This document shows, piece after piece, positions 1 to 7,261 of a stretch of DNA of 15,492 nt (the stretch's first letter is position 1; the number at the start of each line of letters is the position of its first letter). This DNA comes from Fidelibacterota bacterium. GTDB lineage: Bacteria; Fidelibacterota; Marinisomatia; Marinisomatales; UBA8229. The stretch spans positions 881-16,372 of the forward strand of contig DPYO01000166.1 of assembly GCA_003535775.1 (NCBI GenBank). Direction: 5' to 3'. Position numbers and translations under genes: made by a program. The notes beneath the pieces were generated by a model, which worked only from the letters and a program-made list of their open reading frames with translations, did not search any database and was not told where the DNA came from.

Positions 1-8
1 CTGTCTCT

Positions 9-254
9 TCAGCATAAGATAAAGCTAACTAATACAGCATATACGTGTGACAACATCCACTGCCCTCTTTGCTCATTCACAGGTTCATATTTATAAGATT
101 TCCTCCAGTGATATAATGATGCCTGAGCAAAGTTCACCATACGTACATCATCCTGTTCATTTCTATCTTCTTTCCCCAATAGATTCCAAGTCTGGATATT
201 CATTTCAATACCCATATAGTGATGCATTTTCTGTTCTTCAGTTACTTTACTCAT
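9..254 (-). CDS. Small hypothetical protein, possibly 3'-truncated
   Basis: An 81-residue soluble protein with no signal peptide. The start is the ATG at 252-254 because a strong Shine-Dalgarno, AGGAG, lies 5 bases upstream on this strand (260-264). A longer reading frame from 344 is AT-rich non-coding-like sequence. The protein is rich in W, H, Y and Q: WNLL near residue 23, a DD acidic pair, SLYHWRK, then RGQWMLSHVYAVL close to the end. I recall a family of short helical, TPR-like bacterial proteins with a similar A-S-x-YHW ... RGEW-x-x-x-RVYAVL pattern that normally continue for about another 50-80 residues. Here the frame stops six codons after YAVL. A different frame reads LALSYAEET up to the window edge, so a frameshift or small deletion is possible. 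Function unknown. The gene is real on the strength of its SD and promoter; the family assignment is weak. Confidence 0.6.
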   Translation of the reverse strand: MSKVTEEQKMHHYMGIEMNIQTWNLLGKEDRNEQDDVRMVNFAQASLYHWRKSYKYEPVNEQRGQWMLSHVYAVLVSFILC

Positions 255-311
255 TTCTACTCCTTTTAGATTTGAGATGGCTAAGAGAGAAAATATTAAT
301 CCAATAATTGA

Positions 312-317
312 ATTATA
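312..317 (-). promoter_or_regulatory. Candidate -10 box (TATAAT) for the small minus-strand gene
   Basis: On the minus strand a perfect TATAAT in the context AGATATAATT lies 57 bases upstream of the ATG at 254, in AT-rich intergenic DNA. The -35 is poor (TTATAA at a 17-base spacing). This would give the small gene its own promoter, separate from the gcvP/PNGase unit. It is inferred from sequence match only. Confidence 0.35.
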
Positions 318-410
318 TCTAAGTAAATTGAAATTTATAAACACCCGCTAGAATGAACGTAGGATGATTTATATGGAAAAAGGAACTGAAGAGAGGATAA
401 TATTTTTCAT

Positions 411-2093
411 TTAAGGAATAGATCCCACGATAAAACCAAATTTTAATTCCTGTCCAAAATCTGGTTTGAATTTATGGAGAATTTCTCCATCCCATTTCAC
501 AAACTTCAATTCCCCGCTGATTCCAATTTTCCCTGGTGCGCTGTTTCTGTTCCACCAGTGTACTGAGATACCGTCTCCCATGTTATCTTTAAAAAGAAAT
601 TCATAAAAACCTCTTTTTAGCTTAACAGGGAAATTATATTCTGTGCTGTCCTTGAAGAATCCGCCGCTGTAAAAGACAGTACCATGGTTACCGGAAATGG
701 TGAAGGAGTTTTCCCGAGACCTGTCTCTATTGTTTGTTTTGATCTTCAGGATAAATTCTTCCGGAAAAATCTCAGGTAAGGGGACCATAGATGTTAAAAT
801 ATTGTTCAGGGGATTTTCGTCTTTTACTCCGTTGGTCTTTTTTATTTCCACTTCAAAAGTTTGAGTTCTTCTTAATCCGTTCCAATTCGGGATTGGGAGA
901 AAAACCTTTTCTTCTTCCAGAAATTTAAGATGCCCATACCAGTGATAGACCGATTTTCTCCTGTGTTTAAGGCCATAATGAATTTCCACCTGTTTCAAGT
1001 CATAGGCCCCGGCATTTTTTATAATGATTTTTGGGTTGGACAGGGTTGGGTTGAAACGGCTGAATGCGCTTTTTGAGCTGGGAACAATGATGTCTATAAT
1101 TTCTGCGTCGTTCATAAAATTTGGTGAACCATACGAGAATAGCTGATGGGAAATCCTGAATTCACCTTCTTTTTCACCATTATCCAGGTAGGGTTCGATT
1201 TCATAATCTATGGAAATTGTATCACCAGGTTTAACGAAGGGGGTGAGCTCATATTCATATTCATCCACTTTGGTTCCAGGGCACCATCCGGCACGATCAA
1301 AAGGCCAGGTACCGCCCTGGGGATAGATAGGGTTGTTCCCGCAGTCTTTCCAGACATTCCAGCGGAATAGTTCCCACCCGTTCATATAAAAGGTATGTGT
1401 TTTACTGTCCCATTCGCAGCAATTTCGCGGGCCTGCATGTCCGTGTCCGGAGACTACTGCCTTCAGTTTATAACCACGAGCTTCAGGAAGAAGCTGAAGT
1501 TTTGTTTCTTGTAAAACAATATCATCCGCCAAATCTCCGTATTTGTGATGTCCGTAGGGATAAATATTTTCTACTCTTAAAATATTACGGGTCGGTGCAC
1601 CTTTAATGAATATAAATTTCAGATCCAGCAATTCCTGATTATTGCCTACAATAATTTCCCGTTCTCCCTTTAGGATCGGACCATAGTCCGTTATGTCGTA
1701 TGTCCATTCCCATCCAGCTTCCCCACCGAGCGAGAGCCTCTTTCCATAAGGGGTCACAAAACTTCCCATACTGAATGCTTCAACCGTATCTCCCTTTGGA
1801 ACATTCACAAATATATTCCAGATATAATCCCATTCGCCGCATGGATAGTTATCACCTTTGGTTGTTGAATCGCATTTAAGGGTTTGCACCATGATGATTT
1901 TTGCCCAGGGACCATCAGATTCCGGAAATTGGATGATTTTTTTGTATTGTGCATTCCAGCCTTCTGGGCTCCGCGTTTCCCAGGTGATTGGGTGGAGCAC
2001 CAAAGTCTCACCATCAATTAATTCACCAAACAGGCAACCTGAAAAAAGAAAGATAAATAGAGCGGAAAAATTCTTTTTAAGACACCAGAACAC
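411..2093 (-). CDS. Secreted PNGase F-like peptide-N-glycosidase family protein, probable lipoprotein
   Basis: A 560-residue protein of the peptide-N4-(N-acetyl-beta-glucosaminyl)asparagine amidase F family, whose founding members cleave N-glycans from asparagine. Residues 1-20 form a signal peptide ending in FLFSGC, a plausible lipobox with Cys20, so it is probably a membrane-anchored lipoprotein exported from the cytoplasm. The N-glycanase N and C domains occupy about 30-345. CGEWDY (85-90) matches the CDEWDRY of PNGase F, putting its catalytic Asp60 at D89. GHGHAGPRNCCEW (216-228) matches the GCAEW block, putting Glu206 at E227. DRAGWCPG (266-273) is identical to PNGase F. The third important residue, Glu118, appears to align with Lys159. 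The protein is about 200 residues longer than PNGase F: a CARDB/Ig-like stretch (about 345-440) and a C-terminal domain with DNMGDGI (503-509). The start is GTG at 2091-2093, whose G is also the last base of the gcvP TAG, so translation is likely coupled. The signal peptide beginning directly at this GTG supports it. Substrate and activity are unknown. Confidence 0.85.
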   Translation of the reverse strand: MFWCLKKNFSALFIFLFSGCLFGELIDGETLVLHPITWETRSPEGWNAQYKKIIQFPESDGPWAKIIMVQTLKCDSTTKGDNYPCGEWDYIWNIFVNVPKGDTVEAFSMGSFVTPYGKRLSLGGEAGWEWTYDITDYGPILKGEREIIVGNNQELLDLKFIFIKGAPTRNILRVENIYPYGHHKYGDLADDIVLQETKLQLLPEARGYKLKAVVSGHGHAGPRNCCEWDSKTHTFYMNGWELFRWNVWKDCGNNPIYPQGGTWPFDRAGWCPGTKVDEYEYELTPFVKPGDTISIDYEIEPYLDNGEKEGEFRISHQLFSYGSPNFMNDAEIIDIIVPSSKSAFSRFNPTLSNPKIIIKNAGAYDLKQVEIHYGLKHRRKSVYHWYGHLKFLEEEKVFLPIPNWNGLRRTQTFEVEIKKTNGVKDENPLNNILTSMVPLPEIFPEEFILKIKTNNRDRSRENSFTISGNHGTVFYSGGFFKDSTEYNFPVKLKRGFYEFLFKDNMGDGISVHWWNRNSAPGKIGISGELKFVKWDGEILHKFKPDFGQELKFGFIVGSIP

Positions 2094-4918
2094 TAATTCT
2101 TATGTTGTTCAATAGGCGAACAGGTGCATACTAGGTTTCTATCTCCGTGGGCATTGTCAATTCGACTGACCGCAGGCCAGAATTTTGATTCCCTAGTCCA
2201 CTCTGCAGGGTAAACAGCTTCTTCACGGGTATATGAGTGATTCCAGCTGTCGCTTGCTGCATGTTGTGCCGTGTGAGGTGCGTTTTTCAGAACATTATCT
2301 TTAAGATCAACCCTGCCGGACTCCACATCCAAAATCTCTTTTTTTATGTGTATCAGAGCGAAACAAAAGCGATCCATTTCTCCTTTTGATTCGCTTTCTG
2401 TAGGTTCGATCATAAGTGTGCCCGGAACTGGAAACGATACGGTGGGCGCATGGAAACCATAATCCATGAGACGCTTCGCTACATCTTCATCAGTGATTTC
2501 GCAGGATTTTCGGAAAGGGCGTAAGTCAAGAATAAATTCGTGCCCAACTCTTCCAGTAGCACCTGTGTAGAGGATTGTAAAATATCGGCTCAATTTTTTT
2601 GCCATATAATTAGCGTTTAGAATTGCAACCTGGGATGTTTTTTTAATACCGAAATCACCCAGGAGCCGGATAAACGCCCAGGAAATTGGAAGGATACTGG
2701 CACTGCCCCAGGGTGCAGATGAAACTGCGTCAATCCCCTGCTCTCCGCCTGTGGAAATGACAGGGTGGTCAGGGAGAAAAGGTGCTAAATGTTTTTTTGT
2801 AAATATAGGGCCCATCCCAGGACCACCACCTCCATGTGGAATACAAAATGTTTTATGGAGATTGATATGGCACACGTCAGCCCCAAATTCTGCCGGTTTG
2901 CACAATCCCATCATGGCATTCAAATTTGCTCCGTCCAGATAAATCTGCCCGCCGTTATCATGGATGATCCTGCAGATATCTACAATATGCTCTTCGAATA
3001 CCCCATGAGTTGATGGGTACGTTACCATAAAAGCAGACAATTGATTGCTGTTAGTTTTCGCTTTTTGCCTGAGGTCTTCAATATCTATGTTCCCATCATT
3101 ATCACACTGTACCACTACCACGCTCATTCCCGTCATTACTGCACTGGCAGGATTAGTACCATGAGCGGAAGTTGGAATCAGGCAAACAGTACGTTGACTC
3201 TCACCCCTGGATTTGTGATATTCTGAAATAATTTTCAGCCCGGTAAATTCACCTTGTGCACCAGAATTTGGTTGAAAGGAATAATCACTAAATCCAGTGA
3301 TGTTACAGAGCCGGTCCCCCAACTCTGCGATCAATTTTTGGTAGCCGGGGACCTGCTCTTTCGGAACAAAAGGATGAAGGTCTGAAAATTCCGGCCAGGT
3401 AATACCTATCATTTCCGTGGTTGCGTTCAATTTCATGGTACAAGATCCAAGCGGTATCATGCTGGTAGTGAGGGATAAATCCTTTTGCTGTAGGCGATAA
3501 ATGTAACGGAGCATTTCTGTTTCTGAATGGTAAAGACTGAAGACAGGGTGTTTAAGGTAACTGGATGTTCGCCGGAGATTATTTGGGATCCCAAAAGAAT
3601 CATTATTTTTTTGTTTTGCTCCAAAGAGGTCTAGAAGCGTATTTACATCTTTGTCAGAAACGGTTTCATCCAATGAAATTCCCAATGAGCCGTCTCCATA
3701 ATCACGCAGGTTGATTTTTTGTTTCTGTGCTTTTTTAAACAAATTGTTATCAGCATTAAACCGGATAGTATCAAAAAACTGGGTGTGATGAATTCTATAT
3801 CCTGCCCTATCTAGCGCTGATCCCACAATGCATGTGCGGCGGTGTACATCCTCTGCTATTTTTCGGATTCCGCCAGGTCCGTGATATATGGTATACATTC
3901 CCGACATGACTGCCAATAACACCTGGGCAGTGCAGATGTTTGATGTTGCCCGTTCCCGACGGATATGTTGTTCCCGGGTCTGGAGTGCCATTCGAAGAGC
4001 AGGGTTGCCATGGGTATCTTTTGAAAGTCCGATGATACGACCTGGGATTTTTCTTTCAAATATTTTACGTGTAGCAAAAAAAGCAGCATGCGGGCCACCG
4101 TATCCCATAGGAACACCAAATCTCTGGCTGGTTCCTACGACTACATCAGCACCCCATTCGCCTGGTGGTTTTAATAAAGCAAGGCTCAGCAAATCAGCTG
4201 CGACGGCGATATAACTTCCAGCATTGTGGGCCTGGGTGCACAGGCTGGTATAATCATGGATTTCTCCATCAGTGGCAGGGTATTGAAGTGTCCCGCCAAG
4301 TATTTTATTATTGAACTTAAAATTTTTTGGTTCGGTTATGTTGAGTTCAATACCGATGGGTTTTGCCCGTGTTTTCAATACGGCTATGGTTTGAGGGTGG
4401 CAGTTGGATGCGACAAAATACTGATTTCTTTTTGGATTGACACGCGCTAGGAAGGTCATGGCTTCCGCAGCGGCAGTACTTTCATCTAAAAGGGAAGCAT
4501 TGGCAATATCCATGCCGGAGAAGTCACAGATCATAGTTTGAAAATTAAAGAGAGCCTCAAGCCGTCCTTGGGAAATTTCAGCTTGGTATGGTGTGTACTG
4601 AGTATACCAACCTGGGCTTTCAAGGATGTTCCGCAGGATGACCGGTGGTGTGTATGTGCCATAATATCCCATTCCGATGTAAGATCGGAACACTTGATTT
4701 TCACTAGCGATGGAGCGTAGCTCCTTGAGGAGTTCCTGTTCAATTGGTACAGCATTAATTTGGAGAGAATCCATGCCCAAAACTGAAGCAGGGATTATCT
4801 CACTGATGAGTTCATTCAGGGATGATAATCCACATGATTTCAGCATGGACTGAATTTCTCCATCAGAAGGACCTAAATGACGATTAATAAAAAGATTCTT
4901 TTGTGATGATTCGTTCAT
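2093..4918 (-). CDS. gcvP: Glycine dehydrogenase (aminomethyl-transferring), P-protein of the glycine cleavage system
   Basis: A 941-residue fused (P1+P2) PLP enzyme. It decarboxylates glycine and passes the aminomethyl group to the lipoyl arm of H-protein, in the cytoplasm. Length and content are typical of the single-chain form: an N-terminal F-x-x-RHLGPSD start, GMGYYGTYTPPVI (82-94), GHP-type region GVPMGYGGPHAAFF (268-281), the second-half SCTMKLNATTEM (492-503), SAHGTNPASA (584-593), and the PLP lysine motif HKTF-x-IPHGGGGPG with Lys689. The C-terminus carries the usual tail (R-E-E-AVYPAEW ... GDRNLVCTC). The ATG at 4918 gives the canonical N-terminus. It is the first gene of a minus-strand unit and its stop overlaps the GTG of the PNGase-like gene. 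No gcvT, gcvH or lpd is in this window, so its partners must be encoded elsewhere. No truncation or missing catalytic residue is seen. Confidence 0.97.
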   Translation of the reverse strand: MNESSQKNLFINRHLGPSDGEIQSMLKSCGLSSLNELISEIIPASVLGMDSLQINAVPIEQELLKELRSIASENQVFRSYIGMGYYGTYTPPVILRNILESPGWYTQYTPYQAEISQGRLEALFNFQTMICDFSGMDIANASLLDESTAAAEAMTFLARVNPKRNQYFVASNCHPQTIAVLKTRAKPIGIELNITEPKNFKFNNKILGGTLQYPATDGEIHDYTSLCTQAHNAGSYIAVAADLLSLALLKPPGEWGADVVVGTSQRFGVPMGYGGPHAAFFATRKIFERKIPGRIIGLSKDTHGNPALRMALQTREQHIRRERATSNICTAQVLLAVMSGMYTIYHGPGGIRKIAEDVHRRTCIVGSALDRAGYRIHHTQFFDTIRFNADNNLFKKAQKQKINLRDYGDGSLGISLDETVSDKDVNTLLDLFGAKQKNNDSFGIPNNLRRTSSYLKHPVFSLYHSETEMLRYIYRLQQKDLSLTTSMIPLGSCTMKLNATTEMIGITWPEFSDLHPFVPKEQVPGYQKLIAELGDRLCNITGFSDYSFQPNSGAQGEFTGLKIISEYHKSRGESQRTVCLIPTSAHGTNPASAVMTGMSVVVVQCDNDGNIDIEDLRQKAKTNSNQLSAFMVTYPSTHGVFEEHIVDICRIIHDNGGQIYLDGANLNAMMGLCKPAEFGADVCHINLHKTFCIPHGGGGPGMGPIFTKKHLAPFLPDHPVISTGGEQGIDAVSSAPWGSASILPISWAFIRLLGDFGIKKTSQVAILNANYMAKKLSRYFTILYTGATGRVGHEFILDLRPFRKSCEITDEDVAKRLMDYGFHAPTVSFPVPGTLMIEPTESESKGEMDRFCFALIHIKKEILDVESGRVDLKDNVLKNAPHTAQHAASDSWNHSYTREEAVYPAEWTRESKFWPAVSRIDNAHGDRNLVCTCSPIEQHKN

Positions 4919-5095
4919 TTCAAATGGTGGTTAGAATTCCAAATAAGTTGTTGTAAAGGATTTATTTCAAAAACAAACTTAGGATAGTTGGAGGAATAAA
5001 AGTAAGGATTACTCTATAAGAAAATATTAATTTCCCAGTTTATTGGATTGATGAGTTTAACATGACAAAGAAGAAAGTGCAGAAAATAGAATTTT
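4919..5095. promoter_or_regulatory. Divergent intergenic region between gcvP and lhgO
   Basis: A 177-base AT-rich region that must hold promoters for both divergent units. Toward lhgO a TATAAG box sits at 5015-5020 without a good -35 at normal spacing. Toward gcvP, the minus strand offers TTTTTG and, about 22 bases on, TATTTGG, loosely like the Bacteroidetes-type TTTG/TAnnTTTG arrangement. I see no convincing inverted repeat, glycine riboswitch aptamer or terminator. Promoter positions are tentative; the regulatory role follows from divergent orientation. Confidence 0.4.
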
Positions 5096-6298
5096 ATGGA
5101 TGATGTAATCGTTATCGGTGGGGGAATTGTGGGGCTTGCTACAGCCTATAAACTGTTGGAACAAAAACCAGGATTGAAACTACGGATTCTTGAAAAGGAG
5201 AAATCCATCGGCCTTCATCAAAGTGGTCACAATAGCGGTGTCATCCATTCGGGCATTTATTATAAGCCCGGTTCAATGAAGGCAAAAAATTGTCGTCGCG
5301 GTGTGGGTGAACTCCTTCTGTTTTGTGATAAATTTAATGTACAATATGACTTATGCGGTAAAGTAATTGTAGCGGTTAATTCGGAGGAAGTGAACAGACT
5401 TGATGCACTATACAAACGGGGTTTAGAAAACGGGATATCCGATGTAAGAATTATTGATTCACAAGAACTGAAGGATTTGGAGCCCCACGCCACAGGGATA
5501 AAAGCGATACATGTTCCTTCCATGGGGATTATTAATTATACATCTGTTGTTGATGAACTCGCAAAGCAGATCATAAAACGTGGAGGTGAAATTAAAACGA
5601 AAGCCACTGTAAAAGGTTTTGTCAGGAAAGTAGGAGAATGTATTGTCAATACTCAAACGTGTGATTATCCCACGGGGCTGGTCATTAATTGTGCCGGACT
5701 CTACTCGGATAAAATTGCACAACTTGCGGGAGAAAACTCTTCAATCAGCATTATCCCTTTTAGAGGAGAATATTACGTTCTGAAACCTGAAAGCCGACAC
5801 TTGGTGAATTCTCTGATTTATCCGGTTCCAGACCCCAGGTTTCCTTTCTTAGGGGTACATTTTACACGCAAAATAGATGGTTCTGTAGAGGCGGGACCGA
5901 ACGCAGTTCTTGCCACAGCCAGGGAGGGATATCGCCGGCGGGATTTTAGTTTTCAGGAAACCTGGGAATTACTTACTAATCCGGGGTTTTGGAAAATTGG
6001 GCGCAATTATTGGAAAATAGGTATGGAGGAATACACAAGGTCACTCTTTAAACCGCTTTTTGTAAAAGCATTACAGTATCTTGTGCCCGCAATCCAGGGA
6101 TCTGATCTGGTGCCTGGCGGATCGGGTGTCAGGGCCCAGGCGATGGATAGGACAGGAAAATTGCTGGATGACTTTTGTATCGTTCAGTCAGAAAGGTTTA
6201 TCCATGTTCTAAATGCCCCATCACCCGCGGCGACGGCATCCTTTGCTATTGGATCCACAATTGCCGCCCAGGCTTTTCAGAATATTTTTAGGGAATAA
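5096..6298 (+). CDS. lhgO: L-2-hydroxyglutarate dehydrogenase/oxidase (FAD-dependent)
   Basis: A 400-residue DAO-family flavoenzyme that oxidises L-2-hydroxyglutarate to 2-oxoglutarate, passing electrons to oxygen or the quinone pool, probably at the inner face of the membrane. The N-terminal Rossmann motif GGGIVG (8-13) is followed by the hallmark LhgO block HQSGHNSGVIHSGIYY (41-56) and KPGSMKAKNCRRG (57-69). The C-terminal FAD-contact region reads GGSGVRAQ (341-348) and NAPSPAATASFAIG (373-386). Length matches E. coli LhgO (YgaF, about 420). The ATG at 5096 leads straight into the beta-strand VIVIGGG, so the start is firm. The only upstream SD-like feature is a purine-rich tract (aagaagaaag). 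It is monocistronic or heads a unit ending at the terminator at 6490-6517, and is divergent from gcvP. Proline or glycerol-3-phosphate oxidases of the same fold are less likely given the HQSGHNSGV motif. Confidence 0.92.
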   Translation: MDDVIVIGGGIVGLATAYKLLEQKPGLKLRILEKEKSIGLHQSGHNSGVIHSGIYYKPGSMKAKNCRRGVGELLLFCDKFNVQYDLCGKVIVAVNSEEVNRLDALYKRGLENGISDVRIIDSQELKDLEPHATGIKAIHVPSMGIINYTSVVDELAKQIIKRGGEIKTKATVKGFVRKVGECIVNTQTCDYPTGLVINCAGLYSDKIAQLAGENSSISIIPFRGEYYVLKPESRHLVNSLIYPVPDPRFPFLGVHFTRKIDGSVEAGPNAVLATAREGYRRRDFSFQETWELLTNPGFWKIGRNYWKIGMEEYTRSLFKPLFVKALQYLVPAIQGSDLVPGGSGVRAQAMDRTGKLLDDFCIVQSERFIHVLNAPSPAATASFAIGSTIAAQAFQNIFRE

Positions 6299-6380
6299 AT
6301 ATTTTATTATGATTAAGGAAAATTTGCTATTTCTGTTCTGAAATAATGATTGTAAATTAGTAAGCTAAAAACATTTTTTT

Positions 6381-6437
6381 ATGACACCACTTACTTTAAT
6401 ACAGTCGTTTAAAATAAAAAGGAAGTTTGATCAATGA
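6381..6437 (+). other. Candidate micro-ORF 1 (18 codons) in the zinc-ribbon gene leader
   Basis: ATG at 6381, TGA at 6435-6437, encoding an 18-residue basic peptide (MTPLTLIQSF then KIKRKFDQ). No good SD is visible ahead of it; a run of seven T precedes it. Its stop overlaps the ATG of the next micro-ORF by four bases. Short ORFs arise by chance in AT-rich DNA, so this is listed mainly as part of the leader structure. Confidence 0.15.
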
Positions 6438-6449
6438 AAACCAAAATAT

Positions 6450-6466
6450 CCCGTTTTAAAGACGGG
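6450..6466 (+). other. Small RNA hairpin in the leader
   Basis: CCCGT (6450-6454) can pair with ACGGG (6462-6466) around a 7-base loop. It lies about 24 bases before the terminator stem. It could be an antiterminator partner, part of an unrecognised RNA motif, or chance. It matches no riboswitch class I recognise. Confidence 0.3.
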
Positions 6467-6489
6467 CAAAAGGGAAATCCATTAAATTT

Positions 6490-6517
6490 AGGTGCACCTC
6501 GGTTTGGTGCATTTTTT
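6490..6517 (+). terminator. Intrinsic terminator upstream of the zinc-ribbon gene
   Basis: TGCACC (6493-6498) pairs perfectly with GGTGCA (6506-6511) around a TCGGTTT loop. Two G-U pairs and one A-U pair can extend the stem to nine. Six T follow directly (6512-6517), then more T-rich sequence. It either ends transcripts from lhgO, 190 bases upstream, or acts as an attenuator for the gene starting at 6540. Confidence 0.75.
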
Positions 6518-6539
6518 ATTTTTTACAATTAGGAATTAT

Positions 6540-7247
6540 ATGAACTCAATACAAGATCTGATAGAATTGCAGAAAATAGACTCTCAATTGGCAGAAATTG
6601 AAGAATTGCTTGGAGATTTACCAATAAAAGTAACTGAATTGAAAAACAAAGAGGATAGTCTGACTTCTGATTTTGAACGGGGAAAATCACGCTTAAAAGA
6701 AATAGCTTTGGAACAGCACAAGACCGAAATGAACCTAGCTGAGTTCAAGGAAAAGATTGATAAGCTAAAAGATCAACTTTTTTTAGTGACAAACAATAAA
6801 CAATACGATGCTCTAATGTTAGAAATTGATCATTTGAAAGAAAATTTGGATCGTAACGAGACAACGGAATTGGAGCTTCTGGAAGAGAAGGATCAGCTTG
6901 CAGAACAAGTAAAAAGTCAAGAACAAAGCTTGGAATCTCTGAGCAAAGAATTGTCTTCCAAACAAGTCAATCTGGAGCAGGCACTGGCAGCCTCCAGTTC
7001 AGAGAAAAAAGACCTTGAAAGTCGCCGTGAGGAGACGGCCAAAGATTTGAGCGCGAGTGTGCTTGCACGGTATAATAGAATACTGTCCGCCCGAAATGGG
7101 TTAGCAGTTGTCTCTTTGGAAGGAAGGTCCTGTGGTGGGTGTGGCGCTGCGTTACCACCACAGCTGGTAGCGGAGGTAAAAACACTTATGACTATACAGA
7201 ACTGTAGTATTTGCACCCGCTTTCTTTTTTGGGAAAAACCAGAATAG
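6540..7247 (+). CDS. DUF164/CdsZ-type coiled-coil zinc-ribbon protein
   Basis: A 235-residue cytoplasmic protein. Residues about 1-180 form long heptad-rich helices (a coiled coil with many E, K, L and Q, for example LIELQKIDSQLAEIEELL), followed by a C-terminal C4 zinc ribbon with C198-x2-C201 and C222-x2-C225. This is the zf-RING_7 (PF02591) architecture. Its biochemical role is unsettled; members such as chlamydial CT398 bind other proteins, including sigma-54, and nucleic acid binding is often assumed. The start is the ATG at 6540, preceded by TAGGA, because the N-terminus MNSIQDLIELQKID is the usual family start. An in-frame GTG/ATG-like extension from 6492 would translate the terminator hairpin and is rejected. 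It ends 14 bases before rnpB; I recall genes of this family next to rnpB in other bacteria, which suggests a conserved link. Confidence 0.85.
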   Translation: MNSIQDLIELQKIDSQLAEIEELLGDLPIKVTELKNKEDSLTSDFERGKSRLKEIALEQHKTEMNLAEFKEKIDKLKDQLFLVTNNKQYDALMLEIDHLKENLDRNETTELELLEEKDQLAEQVKSQEQSLESLSKELSSKQVNLEQALAASSSEKKDLESRREETAKDLSASVLARYNRILSARNGLAVVSLEGRSCGGCGAALPPQLVAEVKTLMTIQNCSICTRFLFWEKPE

Positions 7248-7261
7248 ATAATTAATAATTT

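Larger units (their letters stand above)
6434..6532 (+). other. Candidate micro-ORF 2 (32 codons) running through the terminator hairpin
   Basis: ATG at 6434 is preceded at a good distance (8 bases) by AAAAAGGAAG, one of the better SD sequences in the window. The frame runs to TAG at 6530-6532, 7 bases before the zinc-ribbon ATG at 6540. It encodes 32 residues, basic at first (MKTKISRFKDGQKG) and hydrophobic at the end (FFIFYN). It reads through the 6450-6466 hairpin and the intrinsic terminator. That layout is what a leader peptide in an attenuator would show, but no diagnostic codon run (His, Trp, Leu and so on) is present. It may be a leader peptide, a small protein or chance. Confidence 0.25.

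Noticed and set aside
3888..4214. A 108-codon plus-strand open frame opposite gcvP
   Set aside because: It is the antisense shadow of a strongly conserved gcvP region, with no SD, promoter or recognisable protein features.
6421..6517. A known riboswitch class (c-di-GMP, SAM, TPP, preQ1, fluoride) in the zinc-ribbon leader
   Set aside because: I compared the hairpins and loop sequences from memory with these consensuses and found no convincing match; only generic hairpins are supported.
6492..6539. Extended start for the zinc-ribbon protein (16 extra residues)
   Set aside because: The extension translates the intrinsic terminator and a T-rich tract; the ATG at 6540 has TAGGA upstream and the standard family N-terminus.
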